DNA of 36,077 nucleotides from a virus: positions 3,678-39,754 of IMG/VR virus record IMGVR_UViG_3300030107_007026; one strand, written 5' to 3'. The notes below the pieces were generated by a model, which did not search any database, had not been told where the DNA came from, and worked only from the letters and a program-made list of their open reading frames with translations. Both the position numbers and the translations under genes were made by a program. Shown in pieces: positions 6,869 to 15,702 of this stretch (its first letter is position 1; the number at the start of each line of letters is the position of its first letter).

Positions 6869-9277
6869 GTTTGCCAAGGGTTCTCCACGGTCTAACGCCC
6901 GTTGGAGCTCATCGAATCCTCCTTCGATGAAGCGCTGCCTCATAAGTTGGATGTCTGGTCTAACTTTGAGACCTCTCGCTTCCATTTCCTTATCTAGCTC
7001 ATAAATATCTTTGATGGCTCGACGCACCTTGGGGCCCTGCAGACTTTTGCGGAATCCAGGTGTCGCAGAATCGACACTTTTCAAAAGCTTTCGAGTTACC
7101 CGTCCTTCTCCAGGAACCTGGAGCTCTTTTTCCATCGTCACGTAGCCTGCCTGCTTTGGCATGATTCGCTTGTTAAACGTCTCATCATGCTTTCGCTTAT
7201 TTGGGAAAGTGGCTTTCTTACCCGTCCCTACTTTTTTCTCCTTCCAGCTCTTAAATGCATCGTCCTGGTTGACAACCATCGGCCTTACCCGTGTACCCGT
7301 CCCAAGCATCTCCTGGAGGAAGGCCTCATCTCCTAAAACTTTCTCAACCACTTTTTGACCGTCTTTGTCACCTCGCTCAAATGGATAGATTGTGAGCGAG
7401 CTGCCCGTGTCACTTATCACCACTTCGGGATATCTCCGCGCCAGCATTTCCATTTGCTGGGGCATCAAAGCCGTAGGGTAATAAATGCTTGCGGCATCGG
7501 TTTCAAATTCGGCATTCCTTTGCGGTGTTGGGTAGTTCCAGGACACTCCTCCTTGTGCTCCCATCGCAGCCCTGGTTGCGCTCAAAACGTCATAGTCTCC
7601 TCTACGATCCAGCCGCGCCTGGAGCTTTTCGTTCTTTTGGTCTGGGCCAACTAAACTTGGGTTGATGAGCTGGTTGAATTCAACCTCTCCACCTTCTGGG
7701 GCCCAAACTCCAATGCCCTCTCGATTCGGCCTTACGCGATCCTTATTGAGTGCTTGTACCAGGGCATCACGAGTCTCGTTATTAGCGATAAAATCTGCTC
7801 GTGGGTCATCGAGATATTCCTGCGCCAGTGCTTCATCTTCAAAGAGCTCTGGCAGATGCCCACTGCGTGCGTAAGGCATCATCTCATATTGGAAATTGAC
7901 TGCGTTGGTGTCCAATTTTGCTCTATCAACATCGTCAATCATGATCGCATTTTGCTGCAGCATCTCACGATCTGGAGCGATGGGCATTTGCTGCCCAAAG
8001 CTTCTAACGGTAAGAGGCTTGACTCCCTGGCTTGATGGGAGCCCAGCTCCACCGTCTGGAGTTGGGGCTAGAATGCCTGCATCGATTAAAGGCTGCGCAA
8101 ATTTACGTTGCTGGAAGAGGCTCGCAAAGTCTGGTGTGTTTGCGATGAGCTCCCCAGTGATAACGCCTTCATCTACGAGCTGCGCTGCGCTCATAGCATC
8201 TGGGTTTTGTTGCCTCGAATTCTTGTAGTCGAGTAATGTTTTAGTATAAGACCAGATGGCTTCCTGGACGTTCGCAGGAGTCCAGTTGTAACCAGTGCGT
8301 TCTCGCAGGAGCTCCGTAGCTCTACGCATTGCTGCATTGGTGGCTAAGTAGCCTTGTCCAGGCAACCCCTTGCCCCCTTTGCGATCTACACCCGAAAAAA
8401 TATCTTGAAGTACGTTAAAGGCTCGACCTTGCCAGGTGTCATTAGTCGAGTAATCATAATCCCCCTGGAGGTTCCTCATAAAGGATTGAACCTTGGGCCC
8501 AGAGAGCTGGATCTTAAATGGATCTTTGGTACTTAGTGCCGTGACCGAATTGTTCTTCCAGCCATCTAAGACGGACTTCTCGCCTTTGTTCCCCTGGACA
8601 CTTTGGCCCATGATTTTGAGGATCTTGTCTCTGCTCGTTGGCCTGCCTGCAGCCGTCCAGTTTTTCCAGATGTTGAGCGTATTGATAAAATTAGCTTCGA
8701 CGCTCGTTTGTGGGCTCGTTGCTGCCAAAATACCAGCAAATCTGGCAGCGTCATCTTTGCCAAAAACTTCGACTAGTGCCGCATGGCTTGCCTCGTACCA
8801 TCCAACCTTGGCTGCTCCTGCTAAAGCAAGATTTGCCATATGCTCTGGATCGAGGTTGACATCATGCCTGGGGCTTACGTATTGGCGTTGCCCAGCTCCG
8901 GTAGCATAGTCTGCAATCTCTTCTAGATTTGGTACTTTACGCCTTCCCTCTGGGAGCTGCTGGATCTCCTCTGCCAATAAATATGGGGTAAGATTACGTA
9001 GCCTTGGATCTGCCGCAACTGCCCCTGCATATGGGGAAGCATAGATCGCGTCTCCTGCTGGCCTGCCTCGATACGTTGGGATGGCATCCCCAAAGCGTTG
9101 CGTAAAGTCCTGCTCGCTATTGAGAGCAGGCGGACTTAGGGGGTTCATGCCCGTAACATCGAGCGCAGCCTTGACGGGTGCAGCTCGACCAAACGCACCA
9201 ATTGCTCCAAGGAGCTCTTCGGCTCCAGCGGTTTGCAATCCTTCCAGATTTTCTTGAGTAGATAGTTTTCTTGCCAT
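6833..9277 (-). CDS. Large phage protein between portal and scaffold, 814 aa, unknown function
   Basis: The protein is soluble-looking, with no signal peptide or membrane segment. A compact region at about residues 130-300 contains GWYEASHAALVEVFG, FAGILAATSPQTSVEANF, NTLNIWKNW and later NDTWQGRAFNVL. These spaced helices and the conserved-looking D/T/W motifs suggest one folded domain of the kind found in large multi-domain phage proteins. A glycine-rich segment follows, then a more variable C-terminal half with MPYARSGHLPELFEDEALAQ and a basic C-terminal helix. Its location suggests a virion or co-injected protein. I cannot name the family. The start ATG lacks a good ribosome site. Confidence 0.75.
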   Translation of the reverse strand: MARKLSTQENLEGLQTAGAEELLGAIGAFGRAAPVKAALDVTGMNPLSPPALNSEQDFTQRFGDAIPTYRGRPAGDAIYASPYAGAVAADPRLRNLTPYLLAEEIQQLPEGRRKVPNLEEIADYATGAGQRQYVSPRHDVNLDPEHMANLALAGAAKVGWYEASHAALVEVFGKDDAARFAGILAATSPQTSVEANFINTLNIWKNWTAAGRPTSRDKILKIMGQSVQGNKGEKSVLDGWKNNSVTALSTKDPFKIQLSGPKVQSFMRNLQGDYDYSTNDTWQGRAFNVLQDIFSGVDRKGGKGLPGQGYLATNAAMRRATELLRERTGYNWTPANVQEAIWSYTKTLLDYKNSRQQNPDAMSAAQLVDEGVITGELIANTPDFASLFQQRKFAQPLIDAGILAPTPDGGAGLPSSQGVKPLTVRSFGQQMPIAPDREMLQQNAIMIDDVDRAKLDTNAVNFQYEMMPYARSGHLPELFEDEALAQEYLDDPRADFIANNETRDALVQALNKDRVRPNREGIGVWAPEGGEVEFNQLINPSLVGPDQKNEKLQARLDRRGDYDVLSATRAAMGAQGGVSWNYPTPQRNAEFETDAASIYYPTALMPQQMEMLARRYPEVVISDTGSSLTIYPFERGDKDGQKVVEKVLGDEAFLQEMLGTGTRVRPMVVNQDDAFKSWKEKKVGTGKKATFPNKRKHDETFNKRIMPKQAGYVTMEKELQVPGEGRVTRKLLKSVDSATPGFRKSLQGPKVRRAIKDIYELDKEMEARGLKVRPDIQLMRQRFIEGGFDELQRALDRGEPLANLGALDRFRMAG

Positions 9278-9349
9278 AAAGACTAAGTAACAAAAATTGT
9301 AATTGGTGTCTTCATAAGGCTTTGTGCCGTGAGTTTTATCTGGTTTAAA

Positions 9350-11494
9350 TCACTGTGGAGGCATCACTGGTTGTGGTGCTACTGGTTGCTGCGGCTGCGC
9401 TGGTTGTTGTGGCTGCATCCCTAGCTGCATCCCTACCGCTTCCAGGGCCTGCTGGTAGCGTTGCACTTGGTTGCGTTGCTCTACTACATCGAGCTCTCGA
9501 TTACGTTGGAGCTCCTGGACTAAACCGCTTGCATCGAGCTGCAGGCCAGGGTACTTAGCGCGGAGCTCGTTAGCTTTCAAAAATAGATCAATGGATTGAG
9601 AATCTCTCTCTCGATCATCTTTCCTGGCATCGCTCGCAGCTTTAGCCAGAACGTCAATGCGCTTGGTTTCAATCTGCGCTTCGGCCAGGGACTCTTCTGG
9701 AGATTTCTGGGGTTGTTGTTGAGCTTGAGCCTGCTCCTGCTGGAGCTGCTGGAGCATGGCTGCAGGATCACCCAGCAGGTTCTGGATATCGGTAATGCCG
9801 TTGATCTCCAGTAGCCGATTTAAAGTGTTTGCATATTGGGTGATCCCAGCGAATGGGTTGGCTGGGCCCAGGAGCTGGAGTAGCGATTCCTGCTTCGTTA
9901 AGAGCATCATCAAGAGCTCGCTCTTTTGTGCATCATTGGCTGCACCAATCGGCATCGTAACGCGACAATTCATGATGGGCCAGCCCGTTGGATCTACGGG
10001 TACATACTCCCCTCGTAGCATCATCATGTCCTGCTGGTCTTGATGGTACGTGATGAGCAATAACATCTTCTTAAAGAGCGGCTTAATACCCGTCTCGATA
10101 AGCGTTCTTGTGATGAGCTCCAACCTTGCCTGGGCCGCTTTTACCTGGGCATCTATACCGATAGCCGTAGTCGATTGTAAGGAGCTGGCATCTAGTCCCT
10201 GGCTGGCATCGGTAAGGCCCGTTCTTTTTTGGCTAGTGCGATCTAGGTAATCGAGCATGGGTTGAGCTTGTTGACCCACATAGTCAATCGTGAGCTGCTG
10301 GATGGCCCCTGCTTGACGCATCGCTATAAGAGCTCCTACTTCATCATTTGAGAGCTCATCGTAGTCCACTTGGCCTTCGACATACGCAACACGGGGAGTG
10401 GTTGCCAGTGCCAGGGAGTCCAACATGTTGCGCATGGTTGCGCTTTTAGTGCGTTGGATATCCCCTAGCTCATCATATAGGCTCTCACCACTCCAGTGGT
10501 GCGGTAAGCAGCTCATACGGAAGACTACAAAGGGATGATCATCAACTACTACATTACGAACAATATTGTAGGCGCTACCAATGCAGCAAACTTTTCGCAG
10601 CTCCGCTTTGCCATCTCCATCCAGATCTGCCTTTAGGTAGCTCTCCACATAGAGCACTTCCTTTTGGCTTTTCTCCGTTTCGGTTTGTTCTTCTTCCCTC
10701 CAGGTTGGATTGCGTAAGAGCCACTCCTCATTTGATTTGTAGGTATCGTCTACATCGGCATACTGCATGATCTCATCTGGATCGTATCCCATGTCCACGA
10801 GCTCACTTATTGTGAGCCTTTGCCGTCTGGCCAGAATCTTTGCATCATCCAGGCTTACGGCATTGCGATTAATTAAAAACTCCTCTGGTGGAATGGCATC
10901 GAGGCAAACCTTTCCTTCGGACTTCGTCTTTTGAAGATTTACATTGAAAAGCCCGTCTTCGGTCTGCTCCGAATTTGTTATCTGCCATTCTCCACTTTGC
11001 ATCACTGCAGCCATTACGGCCTGGTCAATACCCGTAAGCTCCCGTACTATTGTCTCTACTTTTTCTTCATACCAAACCTGCATAATCCCAGTGCCTTTGA
11101 TCAAGGCATCCTTGATGACACTATCGAGTAAGGTGTAGCCGTTGTTGCGATCCTTGAGGAGATAATTGCAATACTCCGTAGCCTGCCGCGCAATTGGTAC
11201 ATCTTCCGGTTTGCGTGGCTCAAACTCGACTATGTTCTCCTGGCTATAGAGCGAGCGCATGATCGACGGCAAACACTGCTGGACGGCATCATGGATTTCT
11301 TTAGCTTGGTATTGGCTCCTGCCTTCCTGCTCGATTGGATTGTCCTCGCTTTCCGCAAACGGCAAAGCGAGGTAGTACCGCATAGCCCTGGCTCGATCTG
11401 GGCTTAGTTCCGTATCTACATAATCAATAGCTTCATCTAGTACATTCGCTACCCAGCTCTGGAAACTGGTTTCGTCAAGAGGTTCGTAATTCAT
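9350..11494 (-). CDS. Portal protein (P22-type), 714 aa
   Basis: Length and features fit the large P22-like portals. The N-terminus is acidic, with SWVANVLDEAIDYVDTELSP. It is followed by EGRSQYQAKEIHDAVQQCLP and SIMRSLYSQENIVEFEPRKP, which is the classic portal opening region. Later segments include GTGIMQVWYEEKV, a wing region with IPPEEFLINRNA, and a stem-like part with DELGDIQRTKSATMRNMLDS. The C-terminus is a long Gln-rich coiled coil and a proline/glutamine tail (PQQPAQPQQPVAPQP), resembling the barrel of long portals. It sits next to TerL with a small zinc-ribbon gene between them. Its start overlaps the end of that gene, suggesting coupled translation. Confidence 0.92.
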   Translation of the reverse strand: MNYEPLDETSFQSWVANVLDEAIDYVDTELSPDRARAMRYYLALPFAESEDNPIEQEGRSQYQAKEIHDAVQQCLPSIMRSLYSQENIVEFEPRKPEDVPIARQATEYCNYLLKDRNNGYTLLDSVIKDALIKGTGIMQVWYEEKVETIVRELTGIDQAVMAAVMQSGEWQITNSEQTEDGLFNVNLQKTKSEGKVCLDAIPPEEFLINRNAVSLDDAKILARRQRLTISELVDMGYDPDEIMQYADVDDTYKSNEEWLLRNPTWREEEQTETEKSQKEVLYVESYLKADLDGDGKAELRKVCCIGSAYNIVRNVVVDDHPFVVFRMSCLPHHWSGESLYDELGDIQRTKSATMRNMLDSLALATTPRVAYVEGQVDYDELSNDEVGALIAMRQAGAIQQLTIDYVGQQAQPMLDYLDRTSQKRTGLTDASQGLDASSLQSTTAIGIDAQVKAAQARLELITRTLIETGIKPLFKKMLLLITYHQDQQDMMMLRGEYVPVDPTGWPIMNCRVTMPIGAANDAQKSELLMMLLTKQESLLQLLGPANPFAGITQYANTLNRLLEINGITDIQNLLGDPAAMLQQLQQEQAQAQQQPQKSPEESLAEAQIETKRIDVLAKAASDARKDDRERDSQSIDLFLKANELRAKYPGLQLDASGLVQELQRNRELDVVEQRNQVQRYQQALEAVGMQLGMQPQQPAQPQQPVAPQPVMPPQ

Positions 11495-11624
11495 GTTTTT
11501 GTTTTAGGGGAGGGAATTCGAGCTCGTACCACTCTTTGTGGCAACTCGCACAATAGATATTTGGATAGTACAATGTTGGGTGTTCTAGCTTGGAGCCACA
11601 CTGGGGGCATTGCAGAAGGTTCAT
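11475..11624 (-). CDS. Small zinc-ribbon protein between TerL and portal, 49 aa
   Basis: The ORF encodes two CxxC knuckles: CPQC at residues 6-9 and CASC at 25-28. The spacing of 15 residues is that of a zinc ribbon. The ATG overlaps the TerL stop (ATGA) and the stop lies 20 nt inside the portal gene, so it fills the gap between them. The C-terminal part is basic (LKQKHELRTS). It is short but the paired knuckles and exact junctions make it convincing. A packaging accessory or nucleic-acid-binding role is inferred from position only. Confidence 0.8.
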   Translation of the reverse strand: MNLLQCPQCGSKLEHPTLYYPNIYCASCHKEWYELEFPPLKQKHELRTS

Positions 11625-13009
11625 GCGACAACTCCTGCTCTTCTTCTAAATTGTTTCCTGGCTGGCTTGATCATGCCAACACTATCGCAATGGTTAGAGG
11701 CAAAAGTAAGGGTAAGAGCATCTGCGAAATCCGGTGATTTTCGCAGTCGTTTAGCCGTCTCTTCCTTGCGCTCCAGGCCTAGGGTTCCATTCGGGCGATA
11801 GTTAAATCTAGGAGCCACCAGATCCTCTACGAGCTGGTGATGATCTGGGAGCTCTACTTCTCCGTTGAGCCAATCGCGTAAAGTGAACCAAAGCTCTGCT
11901 CGTTTATTGGCGTAGGTGTCCGTTCTCGCTGGGCTCTCACCAACATTAATCGCTCTGGCTGGAAGGCCTAATTGAACGAGTCGATCTAAGCAGCCTGCTC
12001 CAATTCCTACGGCATCCACACTTATGTCCAAAGGACGTTTTTCGCTATCTTGATATAATTGATCAACGCGATCTGCCAAGGTCATTAGATCTAGTTTTTC
12101 CCAGCTCCAGATTTGCGTAACTTTTCTTCCTACTCGCTCTATAAGTACGCTTTTATCTGCACCCATTCTTCCAACGTCCAAGCCCCAAAGAGATGGATAG
12201 TCCTGGGGTACTTTAACACGCCTGCTAACGGCATCTTCTACCAATCCTCTAGGGATACATGTATCACTATCAATTGTGGGCCAGAGTCCCAGTACACGAG
12301 TTCTATACTGGTTACTCTCGATCCCATACTTGTTCTTCATCTCCTCGATGAATTCTGGGCTCACCATTGGGCTATCCAGGCAGCTCACGTTCATGGTGAA
12401 CCACGTATTCTTGTTGGTGTGATGCGTCTCCCAGAAGTAGCCCGTTGATCGAGTTGGGTTGCCAATCAAGCAAATGTATGCATTTGCACTCGTCATGCTT
12501 CCGTAGGCCGCTTCGTAGACTGCCTCGTCTACACCTGCCGCTTCATCTACGCATAAAAAAGTTGTATCACTATGTACACCCTGCATTGCGTCTGGAGTAT
12601 CTTTTCTGGAAACTTTGAAACTTAGGAAAGCCTCCGTAGGGCTCGCGCTCAATTCGATCCGCTCCGCTTTGACAATGAGCAGCTCGTTGAGAGCTGGGGG
12701 GAGCTCCTTGATCCAGCGCTTCACTTCTGCACTCAAAACGTCAAACAACTGGCTCTGGGTTGGAGACGTAGCAACAAGCTTAATCGGATACCTAGTGAGG
12801 AGCATCCAGAGCATTGCCCAGGACGTTACTGCACTCTTACCGACACCGTGTCCAGCCGCAATTGAGCAACGCCTTGTGCCTCGTGCAAACTGGTTTAAGA
12901 GCTCCGCTTGCCATGCTTGGGGCTTTACGTTGAGCACGTTGGTCACAAAGCCAACGGGATCATCGTAATAGCGCTCCAGAAATTCGCGATAGACGTTGGT
13001 TTTTTTCAT
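11621..13009 (-). CDS. terL: Terminase large subunit
   Basis: The packaging motor ATPase and nuclease. Walker A is GHGVGKS (residues 53-59), and Walker B is FLCVDEA with D155 and the catalytic E156. The SPTQSQL coupling-type region is at about 82-88 and GNPTRSTG at 183-190. The nuclease domain shows acidic residues in GLDVGRMGADKS (D278), SVDAVGIGAG (D332) and DFADALTL (D427/D430), fitting the RNase H-like fold. Length (462 aa) is normal. The start overlaps the rusA stop (ATGA) and the stop overlaps the zinc-ribbon start. The small subunit is about 3 kb upstream, separated by recombination genes, which is less usual than an adjacent pair. Confidence 0.95.
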   Translation of the reverse strand: MKKTNVYREFLERYYDDPVGFVTNVLNVKPQAWQAELLNQFARGTRRCSIAAGHGVGKSAVTSWAMLWMLLTRYPIKLVATSPTQSQLFDVLSAEVKRWIKELPPALNELLIVKAERIELSASPTEAFLSFKVSRKDTPDAMQGVHSDTTFLCVDEAAGVDEAVYEAAYGSMTSANAYICLIGNPTRSTGYFWETHHTNKNTWFTMNVSCLDSPMVSPEFIEEMKNKYGIESNQYRTRVLGLWPTIDSDTCIPRGLVEDAVSRRVKVPQDYPSLWGLDVGRMGADKSVLIERVGRKVTQIWSWEKLDLMTLADRVDQLYQDSEKRPLDISVDAVGIGAGCLDRLVQLGLPARAINVGESPARTDTYANKRAELWFTLRDWLNGEVELPDHHQLVEDLVAPRFNYRPNGTLGLERKEETAKRLRKSPDFADALTLTFASNHCDSVGMIKPARKQFRRRAGVVA

Positions 13010-13353
13010 AAGACTTCAAGCGTAACTTCTGCTCTGCCTGGGCGTTGTACGTCTAGGCGGTAGAGATGTAGCTCATCAATCTGCGAATCATCGGGGATCA
13101 CGCCCCAGTGCATGAGTAGGTCGAGCACGGCTTTGGCATGATTATCCAAGTCCCTTGAAATTTTACTGGGCGGATAATAATCAATGCTAACTTTGAGTCG
13201 ATCTTGAGAAGAGTAGGGCTCGAAGGGGGGAGCGGGAGACTTCTTATAAAGTCTTCCCGCTTTGGAGAGAAGGGTTCTACCTTGGTACTGCCTCCAGTAG
13301 TTATTTACACTAGGAGGCCAGCTTAGTACTAGTTTTTGTTTCACTCCCCTCAT
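13006..13353 (-). CDS. rusA: RusA-like Holliday junction resolvase
   Basis: The N-terminal LSWPPSVNNYWR motif and the later ISRDLDNHAKAVLD plus VIPDDSQIDELHL are the RusA signature. The acidic residues (D68, D70 and D89 from this start) match the metal-binding aspartates of the family. Length (115 aa) is normal. The protein cuts four-way junctions, which here would resolve recombination intermediates or branched DNA before packaging. A TTG at 13359 gives two extra residues; the ATG at 13353 is preferred. The gene overlaps the end of the exonuclease gene by 44 nt and its stop overlaps the terL start. Confidence 0.92.
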   Translation of the reverse strand: MRGVKQKLVLSWPPSVNNYWRQYQGRTLLSKAGRLYKKSPAPPFEPYSSQDRLKVSIDYYPPSKISRDLDNHAKAVLDLLMHWGVIPDDSQIDELHLYRLDVQRPGRAEVTLEVL

Positions 13354-14263
13354 GCCCAAGAATTTTGAAAACCCTTGAGCATTTTCTTAGAGAGTATTTT
13401 TTATGCAACTCAGGGTTTTCTTCCTTGAGTTTTTTTGTGTCGAAAACACTTCTAGAAACGTCTTTCCAGGTTGCTAAGACCAATTGAGAGGCTCCCAGAA
13501 CCAGCGCTTCACTCTCTCGCATATGTCCCTTAATTTTCGCCTCCAGTGCGCTTTTGCGTTCCGCCAATAGCGAGGTATGTTCTTGTAGCTGCCTAAGCTT
13601 TTCAATATCTTCTGCCAGCTCCGGTGGACACTCGATACTAGCTTGTGTTGCGCTTTTGTATACGGCATTGGCATCTGCCAGCCACTCAATCTCCGGTGGA
13701 GTTTTCTTACGAACATGGTTCTCCCAAAAATAAACGCACTGGTTGAATAGATCCTCTGCAAAATCTTCGTTATACGGTACTTTCAAGACTCGTATCTCGT
13801 TCTCTCCAGAAATGCCTATGGACATGTACCAGAGCCTCTTTTTGCAAATCAACATGTACCACTGGACTTGACAATAGTAGTGCAGTGGTAAGCCCTCTCC
13901 AGGCTCCAGGATCGTCTCTCCATCGGCAGCAAACTTTTTCTTAGAGCGGAAGCTGGCGAGCTTGCATTCGAGCCCAGCTTCCCTATGGAGGCCATCAATA
14001 TGCGCTACGCAATACTCCTTCTCTGGATGTTTAAACGTTACGTGGCTTCTGCGAAAGTACATCTGCAACTTCTTACAAGCATACTGCCGCAAAGGCTCCT
14101 CCATCCAAACGCCCCATTGTGTGGCCGCATTGCCTTCAAATGGAGGCACCAGGCCTAGTTTGTGTTGGTAGAGCTGGTAGCGGCTCATGTACTCATTGAG
14201 GCCTGCAGCGGCAGCACAATCGCTTCCACCCAGGTACTTGCGTCTCTCACTTGGTAAAAACAT
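13310..14263 (-). CDS. YqaJ-like viral recombinase exonuclease, 317 aa
   Basis: The YqaJ/lambda-exonuclease pattern is clear. It has YLGGSDCAAAAGLN (residues 10-23, with the G-S-D turn), then WGVWMEEPLRQYA (50-62) with the helix-1 glutamate. AHIDGLH (D90) and GLECKL (E99, K101) form the PD-(D/E)XK core, and LPLHYYCQVQWYM carries the family's Q-x-Q. It would degrade one strand of double-stranded DNA to feed a single-strand annealing partner. The Sak4-like ATPase and DUF669-like protein further upstream are likely partners. The C-terminal third is a helical extension (RLKQLQEHTSLLAERKSALE type). The start overlaps the upstream stop as TAATG. Confidence 0.9.
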   Translation of the reverse strand: MFLPSERRKYLGGSDCAAAAGLNEYMSRYQLYQHKLGLVPPFEGNAATQWGVWMEEPLRQYACKKLQMYFRRSHVTFKHPEKEYCVAHIDGLHREAGLECKLASFRSKKKFAADGETILEPGEGLPLHYYCQVQWYMLICKKRLWYMSIGISGENEIRVLKVPYNEDFAEDLFNQCVYFWENHVRKKTPPEIEWLADANAVYKSATQASIECPPELAEDIEKLRQLQEHTSLLAERKSALEAKIKGHMRESEALVLGASQLVLATWKDVSRSVFDTKKLKEENPELHKKYSLRKCSRVFKILGHEGSETKTSTKLAS

Positions 14264-14880
14264 TACAACTCCACTTTTTTAAGTTGCGACATGGGTATCC
14301 AAACCACCGGATTGCCGTTGCCTTGCCCCGTGGCAGGGTTGTAGTTTGAGCAGTACCCGTAGTCTAATACCCTCTGCTTGCCGTTCTCATCCAAAACCTC
14401 CCAGACGTAGTAGTCTCCCTCCGGTTGATCGTCATAGCGGAAAAATATCAAGGCCTTGATCCCAAGCTTCTCCCGAAACTCCAGGGCTAGCTTGTAGCGA
14501 TCCAGCTTCAATGCCTGCCGCTCCCAAGAGGGGGGCATCGTTCTCTGGCTCTTGAGCTCTGCGAAGTGTGATAAGCGGGGCTTGTGCTCCCTCCCCGTGA
14601 TTGTCACTACCGAAAAGTCAAAACTCGAAAATGTTCCGTTGTAGAGAACATCCATGCCCGTTTCCCGCTTGTACTTCTTTGCAAATATCCTCTCCTTTGC
14701 CATCGACTCTGGTGTGTTTCCAGGTCGAAAGCTTTTGTGTTGCTCAATGAGGTGGTCATCCATGACTTCCTTCTTTGCTTCTTCTTGTCTTAGTTTTTCG
14801 CGATTATCTCCCTTCGTTTTTTCGCGGTAGCGGCTCCTCATCTTCAAAGCGTAGGCGCTCCCGTGTCTTGGCTTTTTCAT
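14263..14880 (-). CDS. PD-(D/E)XK nuclease-like protein, 205 aa
   Basis: The first 70 residues are very basic and helical. A core follows with FSSFDFSVVTITG and then HFAELKSQR, giving a D...(E)xK arrangement like restriction-endonuclease-fold phage proteins. KALIFFRYDDQPEGDYYVWE follows as a beta-rich segment. I see this as a nuclease-like fold by pattern only; the spacing and missing P leave doubt. It overlaps the small gene upstream by 77 nt; an internal ATG at 14841 would remove half of that. Position next to a YqaJ exonuclease and RusA favours a DNA-processing role. Confidence 0.65.
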   Translation of the reverse strand: MKKPRHGSAYALKMRSRYREKTKGDNREKLRQEEAKKEVMDDHLIEQHKSFRPGNTPESMAKERIFAKKYKRETGMDVLYNGTFSSFDFSVVTITGREHKPRLSHFAELKSQRTMPPSWERQALKLDRYKLALEFREKLGIKALIFFRYDDQPEGDYYVWEVLDENGKQRVLDYGYCSNYNPATGQGNGNPVVWIPMSQLKKVEL

Positions 14881-14977
14881 GAATACCCCAGGCCCGTTGT
14901 CTGCGCAGCTCGTAGTCCTCTTGAGAGCTGCAGTTTATCATCCTCCATACCTCGTCCATTGTTCGTGCTACGTACAT
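14804..14977 (-). CDS. Small basic/acidic protein, 57 aa, unknown
   Basis: The ATG at 14977 follows AGGAG by four bases, so I prefer it to the longer TTG start at 15007. The product (MYVARTMDEVWRMINCSSQE..., then RAWGIHEKAKTRERL) is hydrophilic and helical with one cysteine. It overlaps the next gene by 77 nt in another frame, which is long, so one of the two starts may be wrong. It is the first gene after the 299-bp non-coding region at 14978-15276. Function is unknown. Confidence 0.5.
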   Translation of the reverse strand: MYVARTMDEVWRMINCSSQEDYELRRQRAWGIHEKAKTRERLRFEDEEPLPRKNEGR

Positions 14978-14999
14978 CTGGCTCCTGGTGTTTTGGGGT

Positions 15000-15019
15000 T
15001 GTTGCAATTTGTTGCAACA
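15000..15019. repeat. Tandem TGTTGCAA site, copy 1
   Basis: The 20-mer TGTTGCAATTTGTTGCAACA contains two 10-bp units, the second being the perfect palindrome TGTTGCAACA. It lies just upstream of the 57-aa gene on the minus strand. A 19/20 identical copy lies at 17192-17211. The palindromic units suggest a dimeric DNA-binding protein, for example one of the phage HTH proteins. Confidence 0.6.
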
Positions 15020-15128
15020 TAGATGTTTACTGGGGAAAATTAAAAATTTTGGGGGGTTAAGGTACTCGAACTATTTCGGCCCCAAGCATTCGGAGGCGGG
15101 GGGGGCTGGCTGCGATTTCTGGCAGCAA

Positions 15129-15167
15129 TTACGACTTTTTTGCGACTAATTACGGGAAAAGTCGTAA
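15129..15167. repeat. 11-bp perfect inverted repeat
   Basis: TTACGACTTTT and AAAAGTCGTAA are separated by 17 bp. A further GCGACTAATTACGGG between them repeats parts of the arms. There is no T-run after the stem on the minus strand, so a protein-binding site is as likely as a terminator. Confidence 0.6.
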
Positions 15168-15276
15168 CCGTAATCCACGAGCCCAGTGTTTCTGCGGGTT
15201 GCAGGAGCTGGGGCAGCGGATTGCCAATCCGTTGCCTTCCCCGCCAGGCCTTGATTTCTCGCAGGCTCGCGAGTTT

Positions 15277-15702
15277 TTATCGTGGTCGATTTCGTGCCTC
15301 CTCCACCAACCCAATCAACAAATCCAACTTCATACTAATCACCTCGAATTCTGCTCTGGAGAGAGGCAGGCTCTGGGTACGATGGGCATGACGGATCTGC
15401 CTGGACTCTGCCAGCGTCACAAACCCAGCGCCATTGATCCATTGAGGCTCGATCCCTAAGTGCTGGGAATAGCGCTCGATGATCTCCTCATGCACCTGGA
15501 GTAGCGTACAAAGCCGTAGGAGGCTCACCATTCCCTTTTGTTTAGGACGCTTGCGATAGAGCATGAACCTGCGATAATCCCCATCGGTGAGCCAATGCTT
15601 ACCCTCCCGCTGGATAGGCTCGATCCCTAGCTTCCGAAAGAGCTGGGATATACGTGTTGTAGATACACCCAGCTCTTTAGCGAGCTCCTGCCTTGAGATC
15701 AT
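15277..15702 (-). CDS. HTH DNA-binding protein, 141 aa
   Basis: An N-terminal helix-turn-helix is evident: RQELAKELGVSTTRISQLFR (residues 4-23), followed by a wing-like LGIEPIQREGKHWLTDGDYRRF. The remainder is helical and contains VSLLRLCTLLQVHEEIIERY and a leucine-rich end. Such proteins in phages act as regulators or as DNA-recognition components. The start overlaps the stop of the gene above (ATGA). Two hairpins lie just after its stop. It could bind the repeated palindromes nearby, but that is inference. Confidence 0.75.
   Translation of the reverse strand: MISRQELAKELGVSTTRISQLFRKLGIEPIQREGKHWLTDGDYRRFMLYRKRPKQKGMVSLLRLCTLLQVHEEIIERYSQHLGIEPQWINGAGFVTLAESRQIRHAHRTQSLPLSRAEFEVISMKLDLLIGLVEEARNRPR

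Larger units (their letters stand above)
14978..15276. promoter_or_regulatory. Non-coding region with several inverted repeats
   Basis: No convincing gene lies here on either strand. It holds the tandem TGTTGCAA sites at 15000-15019 and an AT tract at 15040-15052 next to a G-run. A perfect 11-bp inverted repeat is formed by TTACGACTTTT at 15129-15139 and AAAAGTCGTAA at 15157-15167. A 12-bp hairpin with a GCC loop lies at 15211-15237, and a 5-bp hairpin followed by T5 on the plus strand at 15258-15278. It separates the TerS/HTH genes from the exonuclease/rusA/terL genes on the minus strand. It is a natural place for a promoter, operator or packaging/replication site; which one cannot be decided from sequence alone. 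Confidence 0.6.

Noticed and set aside
14863-15060. Plus-strand 65-codon frame over the gap before the 57-aa gene
   Set aside because: It is cysteine-rich shadow composition, antisense to a start region with a good ribosome site.
15258-15278. Plus-strand terminator (hairpin with T5)
   Set aside because: No plus-strand gene lies upstream, and the stem is only five pairs. It was kept only as part of the gap description.
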